This document shows positions 1 to 10,139 of a stretch of DNA of 64,000 bases, piece after piece. The position numbers were made by a program, and so were the translations under genes. The notes below the pieces were generated by a model. It saw nothing but the letters and a program-made list of their open reading frames with translations, was not told the DNA's origin and searched no databases. The first letter of the stretch is position 1; every line of letters begins with the position of its first letter. The stretch is from Enterobacter cloacae subsp. cloacae ATCC 13047 (lineage in GTDB: Bacteria; Pseudomonadota; Gammaproteobacteria; Enterobacterales; Enterobacteriaceae). The stretch is taken from the NCBI RefSeq assembly GCF_000025565.1, contig NC_014121.1:2480001-2544000 (forward strand), written 5' to 3'.

Positions 1-249
1 AGCTCCGCAGGCGTTGCGGGCGTGGGCGGCGGTGCTACCTTCGCCGCGCTGATTGTTCTGCCTGCGCTGGGCCTGCCGGTGACGCTGGTGGCCCTGCTGA
101 TCTCCGTTGAACCGCTGATCGACATGGGGCGTACCGCCCTGAACGTGAGCGGCTCAATGACGGCCGGTACGCTGACCAGCCAGTGGCTGAAGCAGACCGA
201 CAAAGCCATCCTGGATAGTGAAGAGGACGCCGAGCTGGCGCACCGTTAA
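1..249 (+). CDS. tcyP: L-cystine/cation symporter TcyP, C-terminal end (partial)
   Basis: The frame is open from the first base and ends in TAA, giving the last 82 residues of a sodium/dicarboxylate-type (SDF family) symporter. The glycine-rich stretch followed by [13 protein letters not shown] and the helix ending [11 protein letters not shown] match the substrate-binding C-terminal part of TcyP (YdjN), the inner-membrane high-affinity cystine importer. Its place just before cedA and katE is the E. coli order. The start lies outside the window. The family assignment is firm; cystine specificity is inferred from the match and synteny. Confidence 0.88.
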   Translation, partial: SSAGVAGVGGGATFAALIVLPALGLPVTLVALLISVEPLIDMGRTALNVSGSMTAGTLTSQWLKQTDKAILDSEEDAELAHR

Positions 250-264
250 TCATTGAAAATAAAA

Positions 265-287
265 AGCCGCCGTCAGGCGGTTTTTTT
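265..287 (+). terminator. Rho-independent terminator of tcyP
   Basis: A CCGCC/GGCGG stem with a GTCA loop is followed by seven T residues, 18 bp after the tcyP stop. An A-run on the other side makes it usable for the converging cedA transcript too. Confidence 0.85.
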
Positions 288-301
288 ATACGTGTTATTT
301 T

Positions 302-535
302 TCAAACTTCTTCATCCTGTCGAATTTGTACCGCCCACCGCTGGGCCGCTTCCGGCACGGTAAACACCGGAGAACGACGGAAATGCTCGCCAATCAGCAC
401 AAAGGCCACATATTTGCCACGTAACTGCCAGACATCGCGATAGCCATCCACCTTCAGCGCATGTTCAGGGGGAGCGGGTTCGACACGGGGCACGTAGCTA
501 ATAACCTGGCGATTTTGTTGACGAAGAGGTTTCAT
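302..535 (-). CDS. cedA: Cell division activator CedA
   Basis: The 77-residue product reads MKPLRQQNRQVISYVPRVEP and continues like E. coli CedA, a small DNA-binding protein (also reported to contact RNA polymerase) first found as a suppressor of the dnaAcos over-replication block on division. I start at the internal ATG at 535 because the E. coli protein begins at the equivalent MKKPLRQQ. A longer reading from 550 adds only MNQSL. It is divergent from katE, as in E. coli. There is no visible domain apart from the compact beta fold known for the family. Confidence 0.9.
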   Translation of the reverse strand: MKPLRQQNRQVISYVPRVEPAPPEHALKVDGYRDVWQLRGKYVAFVLIGEHFRRSPVFTVPEAAQRWAVQIRQDEEV

Positions 536-691
536 AAGCGACTGGTTCATTAAAGCACATTCTGAAAGCAGGAAATTTCTATGATAGCCGATCCTGCCCC
601 CACGCGTCGCGCCTTGCGTGTGGTGGACCGCCTCTTTTACTAAGGCGGTGTCTGAAAAAGCTGAGTTCGCCTGCCCTTTCCGTACATTGTT

Positions 692-698
692 CTATAGT
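692..698 (+). promoter_or_regulatory. Putative sigma-S type -10 of katE
   Basis: CTATAGT lies about 40 bp before the katE start and resembles the sigma-S preferred CTATACT. katE is a classical RpoS-dependent gene in E. coli. No good -35 was required or seen. This is inferred from position and motif only. Confidence 0.4.
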
Positions 699-738
699 TA
701 ACAGGGTTTTTTAGGAATGAATAAAGGAGAAGCGTGCA

Positions 739-2988
739 ATGTCGAACAAAGATAACACACATCAATCACCCATTCATGGCACTGAAGAATCACAGCCGGG
801 TATGGACTCCCTTGCACCTGAAGATGGCTCTCATCGCCCTTCACCGGGCCCCTCAGCCCCTGGCGAGCAGCCCACCGCGCCCGGTAGCATGAAATCGCCG
901 GACACCGGCAATGAGAAGCTAAAATCACTCGAGCCACACCGCAAAGGCGGAGAAGGCTATGCATTGACCACCAATCAGGGGGTGCGCATCGCTGACGATC
1001 AGAATTCCCTGCGCGCGGGATCCCGCGGACCGACTCTGCTGGAAGACTTCATCCTGCGGGAAAAAATTACCCACTTTGACCATGAGCGTATCCCGGAGCG
1101 TATCGTGCACGCGCGCGGTTCCGCCGCTCACGGCTATTTCCAGCCCTACAAGAGCCTGAAGGAAATCACCAAAGCTGACTTCCTTTCAGACCCGGATAAG
1201 ATCACCCCCGTGTTTGTGCGCTTTTCCACCGTGCAGGGTGGCGCAGGTTCGGCTGATACCGTGCGAGATATTCGCGGCTTTGCCACCAAGTTTTATACCG
1301 AAGAGGGTATCTTCGACCTGGTCGGCAATAACACCCCGGTCTTTTTCATTCAGGATGCGCATAAATTTCCTGACTTTGTCCATGCGGTAAAACCGGAGCC
1401 CCACTGGGCGATACCGCAGGGACAAAGTGCGCATGACACCTTCTGGGACTATGTCTCCCTGCAACCCGAGACGTTACACAACGTGATGTGGGCGATGTCT
1501 GACCGCGGGATCCCGCGCAGCTATCGCACCATGGAAGGGTTTGGCATTCATACCTTCCGGATGATCAACGCCGAGGGCAAAGCGACGTTTGTCCGTTTCC
1601 ACTGGAAACCGGTCGCCGGGAAAGCCTCGCTGGTGTGGGATGAAGCCCAGAAGCTGACCGGGCGCGATCCGGACTTCCATCGCCGCGAGCTGTGGGAATC
1701 CATTGAAGCGGGCGACTTCCCGGAATATGAGCTGGGGTTACAGCTGATCCCGGAAGAGGACGAATTCAAATTCGATTTTGACCTGCTGGATCCGACCAAA
1801 CTGATCCCCGAGGAGCTGGTACCGGTTCAGCTGGTGGGCAAAATGGTGCTTAACCGCAACCCGGATAACTTCTTTGCCGAGAACGAACAGGCGGCCTTCC
1901 ACCCCGGGCATATCGTCCCGGGCCTGAATTTCACCAACGATCCGCTGCTGCAGGGGCGACTGTTCTCCTACACCGATACGCAGATCAGCCGACTCGGCGG
2001 GCCGAACTTCCATGAAATTCCGATTAACCGCCCCACCTGTCCGTACCACAATTTCCAGCGCGACGGGATGCATCGTCAGGATATTGATACCAACCCGGCC
2101 AACTATGAGCCGAACTCCATCAACGATAACTGGCCGCGCGAAACGCCTCCTGGCCCGAAACGGGGTGGATTTGAGTCGTATCAGGAACGTGTGGACGGCA
2201 ACAAAATCCGCGAGCGCAGCCCGTCATTTGGAGAGTATTACGCCCACCCTCGCCTGTTCTGGAACAGCCAGACACCGATTGAGCAGCAGCATATTATCGG
2301 CGGCTTCAGCTTCGAACTGAGCAAGGTTGTGCGGACCTACATCCGCGAGCGCGTGGTCGATCAGCTGGCACACATTGATATTCAACTCGCCCAGAGCGTG
2401 GCCGATAACCTCGGCATTACGCTGACGGATGAGCAACGCAATCTTGCCCCGCCAAAAGAGGTCAACGGGGTGAAAAAAGATCCGGCGCTCAGCCTGTACG
2501 CGGTGCCGGGAGGCTCGATTAAAGGCCGGGTGGTGGCGATCCTGCTTAACGACAAAACTCGCGCCAGCGACGTGCTGGGGATCATGCAGGCGCTGAAAAC
2601 CAAAGGCGTACACGCCAAACTGCTCTACTCCCGAATGGGTGAAGTGACTGCCGATGACGGGTCAGTGCTGCCGGTTGCCGCCACCTTTGCCGGTGCGCCA
2701 TCCCTGACAGTGGACGCGGTGATTGTGCCGTGCGGCGATATTGCCAGCCTGCTGAGCAACGGTGACGCGGTCTATTATCTGCTTGAAGCCTATAAGCATC
2801 TGAAACCGATCGCCCTTTCCGGTGATGCGCGACAGTTTAAAGCACGCCTGAACGTGGCCGATCAGGGTGAAGACGGGATTGTGGAAGGCGATAACGTCGA
2901 CGACGCGTTTATGACCAGGTTGTTTGATCTGCTAGCCGCGCACCGCGTCTGGTCGCGTAGCAGCAAGATTGACCAGATACCGGCGTAA
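739..2988 (+). CDS. katE: Catalase HPII (monofunctional large-subunit haem catalase)
   Basis: The product has 749 residues against 753 in E. coli HPII, the cytoplasmic tetrameric catalase that turns hydrogen peroxide into water and oxygen in stationary phase. The catalase core starts near residue 75. The distal haem histidine is in RIVHARG (His124) and the catalytic Asn in FDLVGNNTP (Asn197). The proximal Tyr lies in the RLFSYTDTQ segment, and the flavodoxin-like C-terminal domain of large catalases is present from about residue 590. A purine-rich SD (AAAGGAG) precedes the ATG. The hydrophilic, proline-rich N-terminal arm (1-70) is the least conserved part. Confidence 0.97.
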   Translation: MSNKDNTHQSPIHGTEESQPGMDSLAPEDGSHRPSPGPSAPGEQPTAPGSMKSPDTGNEKLKSLEPHRKGGEGYALTTNQGVRIADDQNSLRAGSRGPTLLEDFILREKITHFDHERIPERIVHARGSAAHGYFQPYKSLKEITKADFLSDPDKITPVFVRFSTVQGGAGSADTVRDIRGFATKFYTEEGIFDLVGNNTPVFFIQDAHKFPDFVHAVKPEPHWAIPQGQSAHDTFWDYVSLQPETLHNVMWAMSDRGIPRSYRTMEGFGIHTFRMINAEGKATFVRFHWKPVAGKASLVWDEAQKLTGRDPDFHRRELWESIEAGDFPEYELGLQLIPEEDEFKFDFDLLDPTKLIPEELVPVQLVGKMVLNRNPDNFFAENEQAAFHPGHIVPGLNFTNDPLLQGRLFSYTDTQISRLGGPNFHEIPINRPTCPYHNFQRDGMHRQDIDTNPANYEPNSINDNWPRETPPGPKRGGFESYQERVDGNKIRERSPSFGEYYAHPRLFWNSQTPIEQQHIIGGFSFELSKVVRTYIRERVVDQLAHIDIQLAQSVADNLGITLTDEQRNLAPPKEVNGVKKDPALSLYAVPGGSIKGRVVAILLNDKTRASDVLGIMQALKTKGVHAKLLYSRMGEVTADDGSVLPVAATFAGAPSLTVDAVIVPCGDIASLLSNGDAVYYLLEAYKHLKPIALSGDARQFKARLNVADQGEDGIVEGDNVDDAFMTRLFDLLAAHRVWSRSSKIDQIPA

Positions 2989-2993
2989 AAAAA

Positions 2994-3071
2994 GCCGGGT
3001 GGCGCTTGCGCTTACCCGGCCTACATTTCGACTGGTTTTGTAGGCCCGGTAAGGCGAAGCCGCCACCGGGC
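2994..3071. repeat. Pair of inverted REP elements (BIME) after katE
   Basis: GCCGGGTGGCGCTTGCGC...CCCGGCCTACA at 2994-3025 is followed 14 bp later by an inverted copy TGTAGGCCCGGTAAGGCG... at 3040-3071. Both have the palindrome and TACA tail typical of enterobacterial REP sequences. The pair lies between the converging katE and chbG genes and can fold into a long hairpin that may stop transcription or protect mRNA ends. Confidence 0.85.
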
Positions 3072-3077
3072 TTTGTC

Positions 3078-3827
3078 TTAAAGATCCCCGAAAGTCCCCA
3101 ACCGATACCCGCGCTCGGCAATCGCGTATTTCAGCGACGGCGACGTCAGCACCTCCAGCTCCGCCAAGCGCGGCCAGCAGTAGGCGCTCTTACGGACGGT
3201 GTTATCGACAAACGCAGGATGCGCCATCACCTCCAGCGACCGTTCCCCCCGGGCTGCGGAATCATCCAGCACCTTCAGGAACAGCGCTTCGTCGATCTCC
3301 TCACCGTAAAATGCGCTGCTGAACCCCTCCGATGTGGTCACGGCAAAGCCCGGCAACCCGCGCACGTCACGATCCACACGCATCGCCACGCCTTTACGTT
3401 GAGCAAAATCCGCAACGAGCGGAAAAATCGCCGGGATCATATGCACATGATGATGGCTGTCGATATGGGTTGGTTCGCGACCAAAGAGGTCAACAAAACG
3501 GTTGTACTGACAGTCCAGCTCGCGGGCAATCTCTTCGAGCGGCAGCGCGTCCTGCTCCGCCAGTTCCCAAATCCATTTCCCGAGTTGCCCGTCACGCGTC
3601 AGGCACGGCATCGCTGAAAGCGGCCTCCCCAGCGTCAACACAAAGTGCATGCCCACGCCCAGCTCAGGCGCTTCACGGCTCAACTGCGCCGCGTGTTCTA
3701 TCGCCTCTCCATTCACCAGCGCGGTGGTCGAGGTCACCACACCCCGTCGGCAGGCTTCAACAATGCCGTAGTTTTGCCCCTTAGACAGGCCAAAATCATC
3801 AGCATTGACGATCAGCAGGTTTTCCAT
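3078..3827 (-). CDS. chbG: Chito-oligosaccharide mono-deacetylase ChbG
   Basis: The 249-residue protein has the same length as E. coli ChbG (YdjC family). It removes one N-acetyl group from phosphorylated chitobiose or chitotriose, a step needed both for induction through ChbR and for hydrolysis by ChbF. The metal-binding NADDFG motif is at residues 8-13, and [10 protein letters not shown] supplies the histidine ligands. It is the last gene of the chb operon and starts 11 bp after chbF stops, so it is translated from the same mRNA. Confidence 0.96.
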   Translation of the reverse strand: MENLLIVNADDFGLSKGQNYGIVEACRRGVVTSTTALVNGEAIEHAAQLSREAPELGVGMHFVLTLGRPLSAMPCLTRDGQLGKWIWELAEQDALPLEEIARELDCQYNRFVDLFGREPTHIDSHHHVHMIPAIFPLVADFAQRKGVAMRVDRDVRGLPGFAVTTSEGFSSAFYGEEIDEALFLKVLDDSAARGERSLEVMAHPAFVDNTVRKSAYCWPRLAELEVLTSPSLKYAIAERGYRLGTFGDL

Positions 3828-3838
3828 CGCACGTCCTC

Positions 3839-5194
3839 TTAACGGTGTTGATGCTTGAGCTTCTCAACCGTGGCGGCAAAGTTTGGCAGCCATTTTTCAT
3901 GCGCCAGTATCATCTCGCTGGCCAGCCCTTCCGCATCGCGGTCGGAATGCACCAGCGGGCTGAGGTTCAACGCCAGCAGCACATCATTCAACTCACCGCT
4001 CAGCGCAGCGTTGCTGGCCGCCACTTCAAACCCTTTGATGGTATGGATGAGCCCCATCACTTTGTCATCAAAGTGGGTAATACGCGGATGCGGTTTTGCC
4101 CCCTCACGGCCCAGGATACAGGTCATCTCTACGGCCCAGTCGGTCGGGATATTGTCGATATGGCCGTGGTGCGGCACATTGACGTAGTGCTCAGCCTGCT
4201 TGTCATTGTAAATGGCGTTGATCACTTCGCACGCCGCGTCGGAATAGTACGCCCCACCGCGCTGTTCAAGCTCTTTCGGCTTCACGTTCAGGTTCGGATC
4301 TTTATACAAATCAAACAGCTGCTTTTCAACTTTCTGCACAACCTGAGCGCGGGCACCGCCTTTATAGTACTCGCCCATTTCGATGGCCAGCATCTCTTTC
4401 TGCTTGAAGTAGTAAAGCAGATACGAGCATGGCAGCAGATTCAGGGAACGGATGAGCCCTTCGCTGAACGGCAGGTCGAAGATATTTTTCACCGATGCAG
4501 CGGTCAGGCGGCCGGAAGCCACGCCGTCCAGCAGTTCAGCAAAGCGAGACTGGCCGTTTACTATCACATCTCTGATGAACACCATGTGGTTGAGACCGAA
4601 CAGATCAATAGAGAGATCGTCGTTGTCGGTCAGCTCCAGCACGTCGCGGATGAACATCTTCATGCCAATCGGGATATTGCAGACGCCGATAAAACGCTTG
4701 AAGCTGGTATGGCGATAGACCGCCTCGGTGACCATCCCGGCCGGGTTGGTAAAGTTAATCACCCATGCGTTCGGGCAGATCTCCTGCACATCTTTGATGA
4801 TGTCGAAAATGACCGGGATGGTGCGCAAACCTTTAAACAGGCCGCCCGCGCCGTTGGTTTCCTGTCCCAGATAGCCGTGGCTCAGCGGAATGCGTTCGTC
4901 CAGTTCACGCGCTTTCAGCTGGCCCACGCGCAGCTGAGTGGTAACGAAGTCAGCGTCCTGCAACGCCAGGCGACGATCGAGGGTTTTATGCACGGTTAAG
5001 GGCACACCGGCTTTTTCTACCATCCGCTGGCACAGGTCAAAAATAATATTCAGCTTTTCCTGCCCTTCTTCAACATCCACCAGCCATAATTCACTGACCG
5101 GTAATTCATGATAACGTTTCAGGAAACCTTCCAGTAATTCCGGGGTATAGCTGCTGCCGCCGCCAATGGTCACGACTTTTAATTTCTTTTGCAT
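3839..5194 (-). CDS. chbF: 6-phospho-beta-glucosidase ChbF (GH4)
   Basis: This is a 451-residue member of glycoside hydrolase family 4, which uses NAD+ and Mn2+ in a redox elimination mechanism. The N-terminal nucleotide-binding motif [12 protein letters not shown] is present at residues 9-20. CNIPIG and the NHM segment correspond to metal and substrate contacts. It cleaves mono-deacetylated diacetylchitobiose-6-phosphate in the cytoplasm. It lies between chbR and chbG in the operon. Confidence 0.96.
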   Translation of the reverse strand: MQKKLKVVTIGGGSSYTPELLEGFLKRYHELPVSELWLVDVEEGQEKLNIIFDLCQRMVEKAGVPLTVHKTLDRRLALQDADFVTTQLRVGQLKARELDERIPLSHGYLGQETNGAGGLFKGLRTIPVIFDIIKDVQEICPNAWVINFTNPAGMVTEAVYRHTSFKRFIGVCNIPIGMKMFIRDVLELTDNDDLSIDLFGLNHMVFIRDVIVNGQSRFAELLDGVASGRLTAASVKNIFDLPFSEGLIRSLNLLPCSYLLYYFKQKEMLAIEMGEYYKGGARAQVVQKVEKQLFDLYKDPNLNVKPKELEQRGGAYYSDAACEVINAIYNDKQAEHYVNVPHHGHIDNIPTDWAVEMTCILGREGAKPHPRITHFDDKVMGLIHTIKGFEVAASNAALSGELNDVLLALNLSPLVHSDRDAEGLASEMILAHEKWLPNFAATVEKLKHQHR

Positions 5195-5304
5195 AACATC
5201 TCCCTTAGCGTATCAGGTTAATCGCCTGCAAGGTATAGCGGACTCTTCCCGCTATTTGGGCAAGCAATCAAGTCAATATTCGTGGCGAATAAACTCGCCA
5301 GGCA

Positions 5305-6123
5305 CTAATTAATTACCGTCAAATTCTTCCGGTAACTGTTTGGTGTGAATGAGGTAAATTTCTTAAAGGTTTTAATAAACAGGCTGGGGCTACTGTAACC
5401 GGACTCATAAGCAATATCGGTGACAGAGTAGTTGGTAATTTCCAGCTGTTTTTTGGCAAAATTAATGCGGATTTCATTAATAATTTGCACGGGCGTTTTA
5501 CGATAATAACGCTGTGTCGCCCGGGTCAGGTATTCCTGGGATTTTCCGGACAGTGACACCATATTTTCCAGAGCATTCTCGCTGAACTGCCCTTTGTCGT
5601 GCATCAACTCGACGGTACTGCGCAGCCATTGCGGAATGTCGTCGCTCACCTGCTGCTCTTCACGGTGGTGGCGAAGGCGGTTCATCACATAGAACGTCAC
5701 GGTTTCAATAAATTCATCGAACTCATTGTCGCGGAAGTTGAGCGAGGCGATCACCGTTTCGATCCAGGTCATAAATTCGTTTTTCACGCGATAGACCTGT
5801 GACGCCACAAAGCAGAACGGCACCAGCGGCAGATAGTGTTTCTCAAAGAAACGTCTGCTGACGCCAACATTCAGAATACGGGTGGCACCAAATTCGTAAA
5901 AGCTCTGGTGATAAGATCCCATCGGCAGGAAAACAAAGTCACCGCGCTCCAGCAGGACACGCTTGCCGTTAATCTCCTGATAGTAGCGGCCGGTCAGAAC
6001 AATCGTGAACTCGTAGTAGTCATGCTGGTGCAGACCACTGGCGCTCTCCGTCTTGTTGTAAATAACCACGTGAAAATTCTTGCCATTAAACAGTTGCTGT
6101 TCAAGTGCGGTTTTAATTTCCAT
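5305..6123 (-). CDS. chbR: AraC-family regulator of the chb operon, ChbR
   Basis: This 272-residue AraC/XylS protein has an N-terminal cupin ([15 protein letters not shown] around residues 31-45) and two C-terminal helix-turn-helix motifs ([23 protein letters not shown] near 235-257). In E. coli ChbR represses or activates chb depending on phosphorylated, deacetylated chitobiose. The start is supported by a strong SD (AGGAGG) 8 bp upstream. It is embedded in the operon it controls, between chbA and chbF, as in E. coli. Confidence 0.95.
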   Translation of the reverse strand: MEIKTALEQQLFNGKNFHVVIYNKTESASGLHQHDYYEFTIVLTGRYYQEINGKRVLLERGDFVFLPMGSYHQSFYEFGATRILNVGVSRRFFEKHYLPLVPFCFVASQVYRVKNEFMTWIETVIASLNFRDNEFDEFIETVTFYVMNRLRHHREEQQVSDDIPQWLRSTVELMHDKGQFSENALENMVSLSGKSQEYLTRATQRYYRKTPVQIINEIRINFAKKQLEITNYSVTDIAYESGYSSPSLFIKTFKKFTSFTPNSYRKNLTVIN

Positions 6124-6152
6124 CGTGCTGACCTCCTGCTACTCAGTCTGAC

Positions 6153-6500
6153 TTACTGCAGCTTCTCGTGAAGCTCAATTAACTCTGCCACCAGCTCGCG
6201 TGCCAGCATCGAGGTCATCAGGTGATCCTGTGCATGCACCAGCACCAGGCTGACTTTCATCTTCCCTTCCCCCTGGTCGCCTTCGATAAGCTTAGTCTGC
6301 ACCAGGTGCGCTTCATTCAGCGCGATACGGGATTGATCCATCATGGTCTTAGCGGCGGCAAAATCGCCCTGCTTGGCCTGCTTCAGGGCAGCATACGCCA
6401 GGCTACGTGCTTGCCCGGAGTTGATGATAAGCCCCATCACCACTTCTTCCAGATCGTTCTCTACGGCGTCTTCGGCTACGATACTATCCAAATCTAACAT
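6153..6500 (-). CDS. chbA: PTS chitobiose-specific EIIA component ChbA
   Basis: The product is a 115-residue lactose/chitobiose-type IIA protein, an all-helical trimer. His89 in LVLVHAQDHLM is at the position of the phospho-histidine of E. coli ChbA (His89). It takes phosphate from HPr and passes it to ChbB. The acidic N-terminal segment (residues 1-20) is also conserved. The gene lies 48 bp downstream of chbC and 29 bp upstream of chbR. Confidence 0.96.
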   Translation of the reverse strand: MLDLDSIVAEDAVENDLEEVVMGLIINSGQARSLAYAALKQAKQGDFAAAKTMMDQSRIALNEAHLVQTKLIEGDQGEGKMKVSLVLVHAQDHLMTSMLARELVAELIELHEKLQ

Positions 6501-6548
6501 CTCTAAGCTCCTTTTCGCTGGCGCGGGTTACCCCGCGCCGGGCAATAT

Positions 6549-7907
6549 TTAGAATTTCAGTGCGAGGGCGATATCCTCTTCGCTCTCTTCTTCATCAATC
6601 ACGGTCGCGGCTTTGTTGGCTATCGCCACGAATGGCATGTAGAGCAGTGTTGCAATCCCGAGGTTGAATATCGCCAGCAGGAAGGCCGCGACGCTACCGT
6701 TGGTGTTGAAGAACGCCCCCAGCCCCGCCGGCATGGTCCACGGCGCAATGTTGGTAACAGGCGGGATAATGCCCAGGTAATAGGCCGTCAGGGTGATCCC
6801 CGCCAGCAGCGGCTGAATCAGGACGAATGGAATGAACATCACCGGGTTCATGATGATAGGCAGACCAAACAGAATCGGCTCGTTAATCTGGAAGATGCCT
6901 GACGGCAGCGCCAGCTTCGCAACCTGACGATGGTCAGCGCGACGAGAGACAATAAAGACCGCGATGATCAGACCCAGCGTCGCCCCGGTACCCCCCAGGA
7001 AGATATAAGAGTCCAGCATCGGCTTCGCCCACACATGGAAGGTTTTACCGGCTGCCAGCGCCGCATCAACGGAGCCGTACTGCTGATAAAGTGCAACGTT
7101 TTCCAGTGCCCATGGGGTCATGATACCGCTGTCCAGCGCGGCCAGTGCCAGTGAACCATGTACGCCGAAGAACCACAGCAGGGAGGTGAAAATCACGTAC
7201 GCCCAACCGACCACGCCCCCCATCGACGCCAGCGGCGTTGAGATAGAGTCCATGATGATCTGGTGGAAGTTTGTGCCCCAGTGAGAGAGCGCCCAGGCAA
7301 TAATCCCCATGATGGAGAGAATAATGAAGCCTGGAATCAACGCGGAAAATGAACGGGAAACGGAGCCCGGTACGCTATCCGGCAGGCGAATTACCCAGTT
7401 GCGACGGATAATAAAGGTGAACATCTCGGCAACCACCAGACCGATAACGATACCGGAAATAATGTTTGCCCCACCCAGCCAGTTGGCACCCACAGCATAA
7501 GCTTCACCCACGCTGTATGGGGTGACGGTCATAAAGGCGGCAACGGACAATAACCCCGCGGCCAGCGGATCCACCTTACGTTCTTCGGCTAATGCCATCC
7601 CAATAAAGAAAGGCGCCATCAGCGACATAATACCCAACGTACCGTTATATACGTTGCCGCCGATGGCTTTAAAACCGTTAAGGGTTTCAATGGTTGAAGC
7701 GTCTAACCGAATTCCTAATGAATAAAAAAAGGAACCTTCACCAAAGCTCAGAAAAACGTTGTTAATTAAAACGAACATTGCCCCGGCCAGCGTCAACGGC
7801 ATTAATTTAATAAAGCCGTTTTTGATGGCGTTAACGTGAGGCTGCTTTCCTATTTTAACAGCAAAAGGAAGGAGTACCTTTTCAAGTGAAGCGATGACTT
7901 TACTCAT
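6549..7907 (-). CDS. chbC: PTS N,N'-diacetylchitobiose EIIC permease ChbC
   Basis: This 452-residue inner-membrane protein matches the length of E. coli ChbC. Its many hydrophobic helices and the IIC signature around [16 protein letters not shown] identify the lactose/cellobiose-type IIC family. It moves diacetylchitobiose across the membrane while ChbB phosphorylates it. The 79-bp gap to chbB holds a ChiX pairing site (separate entry), which in E. coli lets the gene be silenced by that sRNA until the operon is induced. Confidence 0.96.
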   Translation of the reverse strand: MSKVIASLEKVLLPFAVKIGKQPHVNAIKNGFIKLMPLTLAGAMFVLINNVFLSFGEGSFFYSLGIRLDASTIETLNGFKAIGGNVYNGTLGIMSLMAPFFIGMALAEERKVDPLAAGLLSVAAFMTVTPYSVGEAYAVGANWLGGANIISGIVIGLVVAEMFTFIIRRNWVIRLPDSVPGSVSRSFSALIPGFIILSIMGIIAWALSHWGTNFHQIIMDSISTPLASMGGVVGWAYVIFTSLLWFFGVHGSLALAALDSGIMTPWALENVALYQQYGSVDAALAAGKTFHVWAKPMLDSYIFLGGTGATLGLIIAVFIVSRRADHRQVAKLALPSGIFQINEPILFGLPIIMNPVMFIPFVLIQPLLAGITLTAYYLGIIPPVTNIAPWTMPAGLGAFFNTNGSVAAFLLAIFNLGIATLLYMPFVAIANKAATVIDEEESEEDIALALKF

Positions 7908-7963
7908 AGGAAAATACCCTTAAATGCCGCAACGTATGTCGCGGCGTATTGTGTGTGAAATAA

Positions 7964-7975
7964 CTCTTTGACGGG
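7964..7975 (-). promoter_or_regulatory. ChiX sRNA pairing site (decoy) between chbB and chbC
   Basis: On the minus strand the spacer reads CCCGTCAAAGAG, an exact complement of the ChiX seed region CUCUUUGACGGG as I remember the E. coli/Salmonella sRNA. In those species the chbBC spacer traps ChiX and leads to its loss, which frees the chitoporin mRNA chiP. The chiX gene is not in this window. A GCCGC/GCGGC hairpin (7926-7945) lies between this site and the chbC start. Confidence 0.8.
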
Positions 7976-7986
7976 AAAAATAAAAA

Positions 7987-8304
7987 TTAATTAGCAGCTT
8001 TTTTAATTGCTGCCACAGCAGCTTTCAGTACACCTAAACCATCAATCTTACCGTACAGCCCTGAGTCGATAACCTCGACCGGTTTATTCGGTAACAGACG
8101 TTGAATTTCTGGCAACATGTAAGCGATCTGCGGACCCAGTAAAATAACATCTGCGGTCTGGCCTTTTTCACCCGCCAGCGTTTCCGGGAACGCTTCGATC
8201 ACCACCGGCACTTCATACTTTTCGGCCTGTGCACGCATCTTCGACACCAGCAGTGACGTTGACATGCCTGCAGAGCAGAACAGGTAGATATGTTTCTTTT
8301 CCAT
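7987..8304 (-). CDS. chbB: PTS chitobiose-specific EIIB component ChbB
   Basis: The 105-residue product is almost identical to E. coli ChbB. The phosphocysteine is Cys10 in [11 protein letters not shown], the P-loop-like motif of lactose-family IIB domains. ChbB accepts phosphate from ChbA and phosphorylates the sugar during transport. Two ATGs stand in tandem (8307 and 8304) after a GAGGG SD. I take the second because it places the active cysteine at residue 10 as in E. coli. It is the first gene of the operon. I could not assign NagC operators with certainty in the 280 bp upstream. Confidence 0.95.
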   Translation of the reverse strand: MEKKHIYLFCSAGMSTSLLVSKMRAQAEKYEVPVVIEAFPETLAGEKGQTADVILLGPQIAYMLPEIQRLLPNKPVEVIDSGLYGKIDGLGVLKAAVAAIKKAAN

Positions 8305-8473
8305 CATGATTTCCCTCTTTTATGACTACCTGCCGTCTCGCTATCACTCGACTCGCTCTCCTGGCTGACAGGTAATGTGCTGACTGTTGTTTATCGTTGG
8401 AGTGAGTATACGTAATGGTACAGAGGGGGGATAATTCTGCACAGGCCTAAATTGTCTCTCATTGACCTGGCTT

Positions 8474-8489
8474 GTTGACTACCTTCACA
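8474..8489 (-). promoter_or_regulatory. Candidate CRP-cAMP site of the chb operon
   Basis: On the minus strand TGTGA-AGGTAG-TCAAC keeps the first half-site perfectly, the 6-bp spacer, and TCA of the second half. It lies about 175 bp upstream of chbB. chb is CRP-activated in E. coli. The role is inferred from motif and position. Confidence 0.6.
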
Positions 8490-8534
8490 TTTCAGGCAAA
8501 TAATTCGCGCAAAAAAATAAGATTTACGTATGCA

Positions 8535-8561
8535 TAAAAAAACCGGCCCAAAGGCCGGCTT
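8535..8561 (-). terminator. Rho-independent terminator of osmE
   Basis: Read on the minus strand, a GCCGGCC/GGCCGGT stem with a short loop is followed by seven T residues. It lies 25 bp past the osmE stop and upstream of the chb promoter region. Confidence 0.85.
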
Positions 8562-8585
8562 GTTAACATCCTCAGGCAAGCAGGG

Positions 8586-8930
8586 TTACTGCGCCTTAGG
8601 TGCTTGCGGATCGGTATCGTATTCAGCACAGGTCTGGTAACCGGAATTGATGACGTGACCGGTGTCATCCAGAGCAACAAAGTAGGTTTCTGCCTTACCA
8701 TCACGTTGACCCAGGATATAGGTCTGGCAGGTACCACGCGCATGGATCATGGTCACTTCTGACGAAGGCTTACCGGCAATCGCAGCCACCTGCGAACGGG
8801 TCATGCCTTTTTTGACATCTTTTACTACCGGCTGTGTAAACTGATCTTTGGTGCGATCGTAAGCCGTACACCCTGCCAGCATAGTCAGTACCGCCGCTGC
8901 GCTAAGAATTCCTGCTACGTTCTTGTTCAT
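8586..8930 (-). CDS. osmE: Osmotically inducible lipoprotein OsmE
   Basis: This 114-residue SmpA/OmlA-fold (BamE-like) small lipoprotein has a signal peptide ending in the lipobox LAGC, with Cys21 as the expected lipidated residue. [20 protein letters not shown] is the BamE-type motif. OsmE is induced by high osmolarity and entry into stationary phase in E. coli; its exact function is not settled. It is transcribed away from nadE. The 220 bp between them hold both promoters, where I see no other gene. Confidence 0.94.
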   Translation of the reverse strand: MNKNVAGILSAAAVLTMLAGCTAYDRTKDQFTQPVVKDVKKGMTRSQVAAIAGKPSSEVTMIHARGTCQTYILGQRDGKAETYFVALDDTGHVINSGYQTCAEYDTDPQAPKAQ

Positions 8931-9162
8931 ATTCCGTCCTCTTGTTTATCAGCGTGTTATCTAAGCATGGGATAAAAAGTACTATTGTTCAACTTTGCGA
9001 GTTACGCCAGACGAATTTCGGAAAATTCTAATAAAACAACGATAAGCTGCTAAAACGCCGCAAAATAGCGCACTCGAAACTGTGATCCTTGTCGTTTTAC
9101 GCCTGAAGGGTTAGTTTTAACAGTTAACACATTCTGTTTATGGTCTGCATATGGAGGGCGTG

Positions 9163-9990
9163 ATGGCTCTGCAACACGAGATTATTCAGGCGCTGGGCGC
9201 GAAGCCTGCGGTAGATGCAAATGAAGAGATCCGCCGAAGCGTAGATTTTTTAAAATCCTATTTAAAAACGAACTCGTTTCTGAAAACGCTGGTACTGGGC
9301 ATCAGCGGCGGGCAGGACTCGACGCTGACCGGCAAACTCTGCCAGATGGCAATTTCAGAGCTGCGCGAAGAGACGGGAGATGAAGCGCTGCAGTTTATCG
9401 CCGTGCGTCTTCCGTATGGCGTGCAGGCAGACGAACAGGATTGTCAGGATGCCATCGCCTTTATCCAGCCAGACCGCGTACTGACGGTCAATATCAAAGG
9501 ATCGGTGCTGGCGAGTGAACAGGCGCTGCGTGAAGCGGGCATTGAGCTGAGCGATTTTGTGCGCGGCAATGAAAAAGCGCGCGAACGTATGAAAGCGCAG
9601 TACAGCATTGCAGGCATGACCAAAGGCGTGGTTGTCGGGACCGATCACGCGGCAGAAGCCATCACCGGTTTCTTCACCAAATATGGCGACGGGGGCACCG
9701 ACATTAACCCTATCTTCCGTTTGAACAAGCGTCAGGGTAAACAACTGCTGGCTGCGCTGGGCTGCCCGGAGCATTTATACAAGAAAGCGCCAACGGCGGA
9801 TCTGGAAGACGATCGCCCTTCCCTGCCGGATGAAGCGGCGCTCGGTGTGACCTATGACAACATCGATGATTATCTGGAAGGCAAGAAACTGGACGAGAGT
9901 ATCGCGAAGATTATCGAAGGCTGGTATCTGAAAACCGAGCACAAACGCCGCCCACCCATTACCGTGTTTGACGATTTCTGGAAGAAATAA
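9163..9990 (+). CDS. nadE: NH3-dependent NAD+ synthetase NadE
   Basis: The 275-residue product has the E. coli NadE length. It amidates nicotinate adenine dinucleotide to NAD+ with ammonia and ATP, the last step of NAD synthesis. The ATP-pyrophosphatase P-loop SGGQDST is near residues 46-52, and the [20 protein letters not shown] segment forms the active site. I start at 9163, preceded by GGAGGG. An in-frame ATG at 9151 would put the SD inside the gene. pncA of the NAD salvage route lies 26 kb downstream. Confidence 0.96.
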   Translation: MALQHEIIQALGAKPAVDANEEIRRSVDFLKSYLKTNSFLKTLVLGISGGQDSTLTGKLCQMAISELREETGDEALQFIAVRLPYGVQADEQDCQDAIAFIQPDRVLTVNIKGSVLASEQALREAGIELSDFVRGNEKARERMKAQYSIAGMTKGVVVGTDHAAEAITGFFTKYGDGGTDINPIFRLNKRQGKQLLAALGCPEHLYKKAPTADLEDDRPSLPDEAALGVTYDNIDDYLEGKKLDESIAKIIEGWYLKTEHKRRPPITVFDDFWKK

Positions 9991-9994
9991 AAGC

Positions 9995-10021
9995 AAAACG
10001 GTAACCCAGGTTACCGTTTTT
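9995..10021 (+). terminator. Rho-independent terminator of nadE
   Basis: AACGGTAACC pairs with GGTTACCGTT around a two-base CA, followed by T residues, directly after the nadE stop. Confidence 0.88.
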
Positions 10022-10031
10022 AGTGTTTGCG

Positions 10032-10069
10032 CCCTCTCCCGAGGGAGAGGGTTGGGGTGAGAGCATCAG
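10032..10069. repeat. Short palindromic intergenic repeat (CCCTCTCCC family), copy 1
   Basis: CCCTCTCCC-GA-GGGAGAGGG followed by TTGGGGTGAGAGCATCAGG. The same palindrome recurs after gdhA (28797-28817) and after the chitinase gene (37653-37673), always between genes. It is a familiar small dispersed repeat of enteric genomes and may act as a transcript end. Confidence 0.75.
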
Positions 10070-10106
10070 GCGACCCGGCTCTTTTTTAACCACCCCACTC
10101 CTGCTA

Positions 10107-10126
10107 CACTGTATACCTGAACAGTA
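10107..10126. promoter_or_regulatory. LexA (SOS) box upstream of cho
   Basis: CACTGTATACCTGAACAGTA contains the invariant CTGT-N8-ACAG of the LexA operator. It ends 14 bp before the chosen cho start, so LexA would block the promoter. cho is an SOS gene in E. coli, which agrees. Confidence 0.92.
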
Positions 10127-10139
10127 TATGGAGTCGTAT

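Noticed and set aside
8308..8585. NagC operators in front of chbB
   Set aside because: AT-rich stretches near TTCGCGC could fit, but the consensus is too loose to call by eye.
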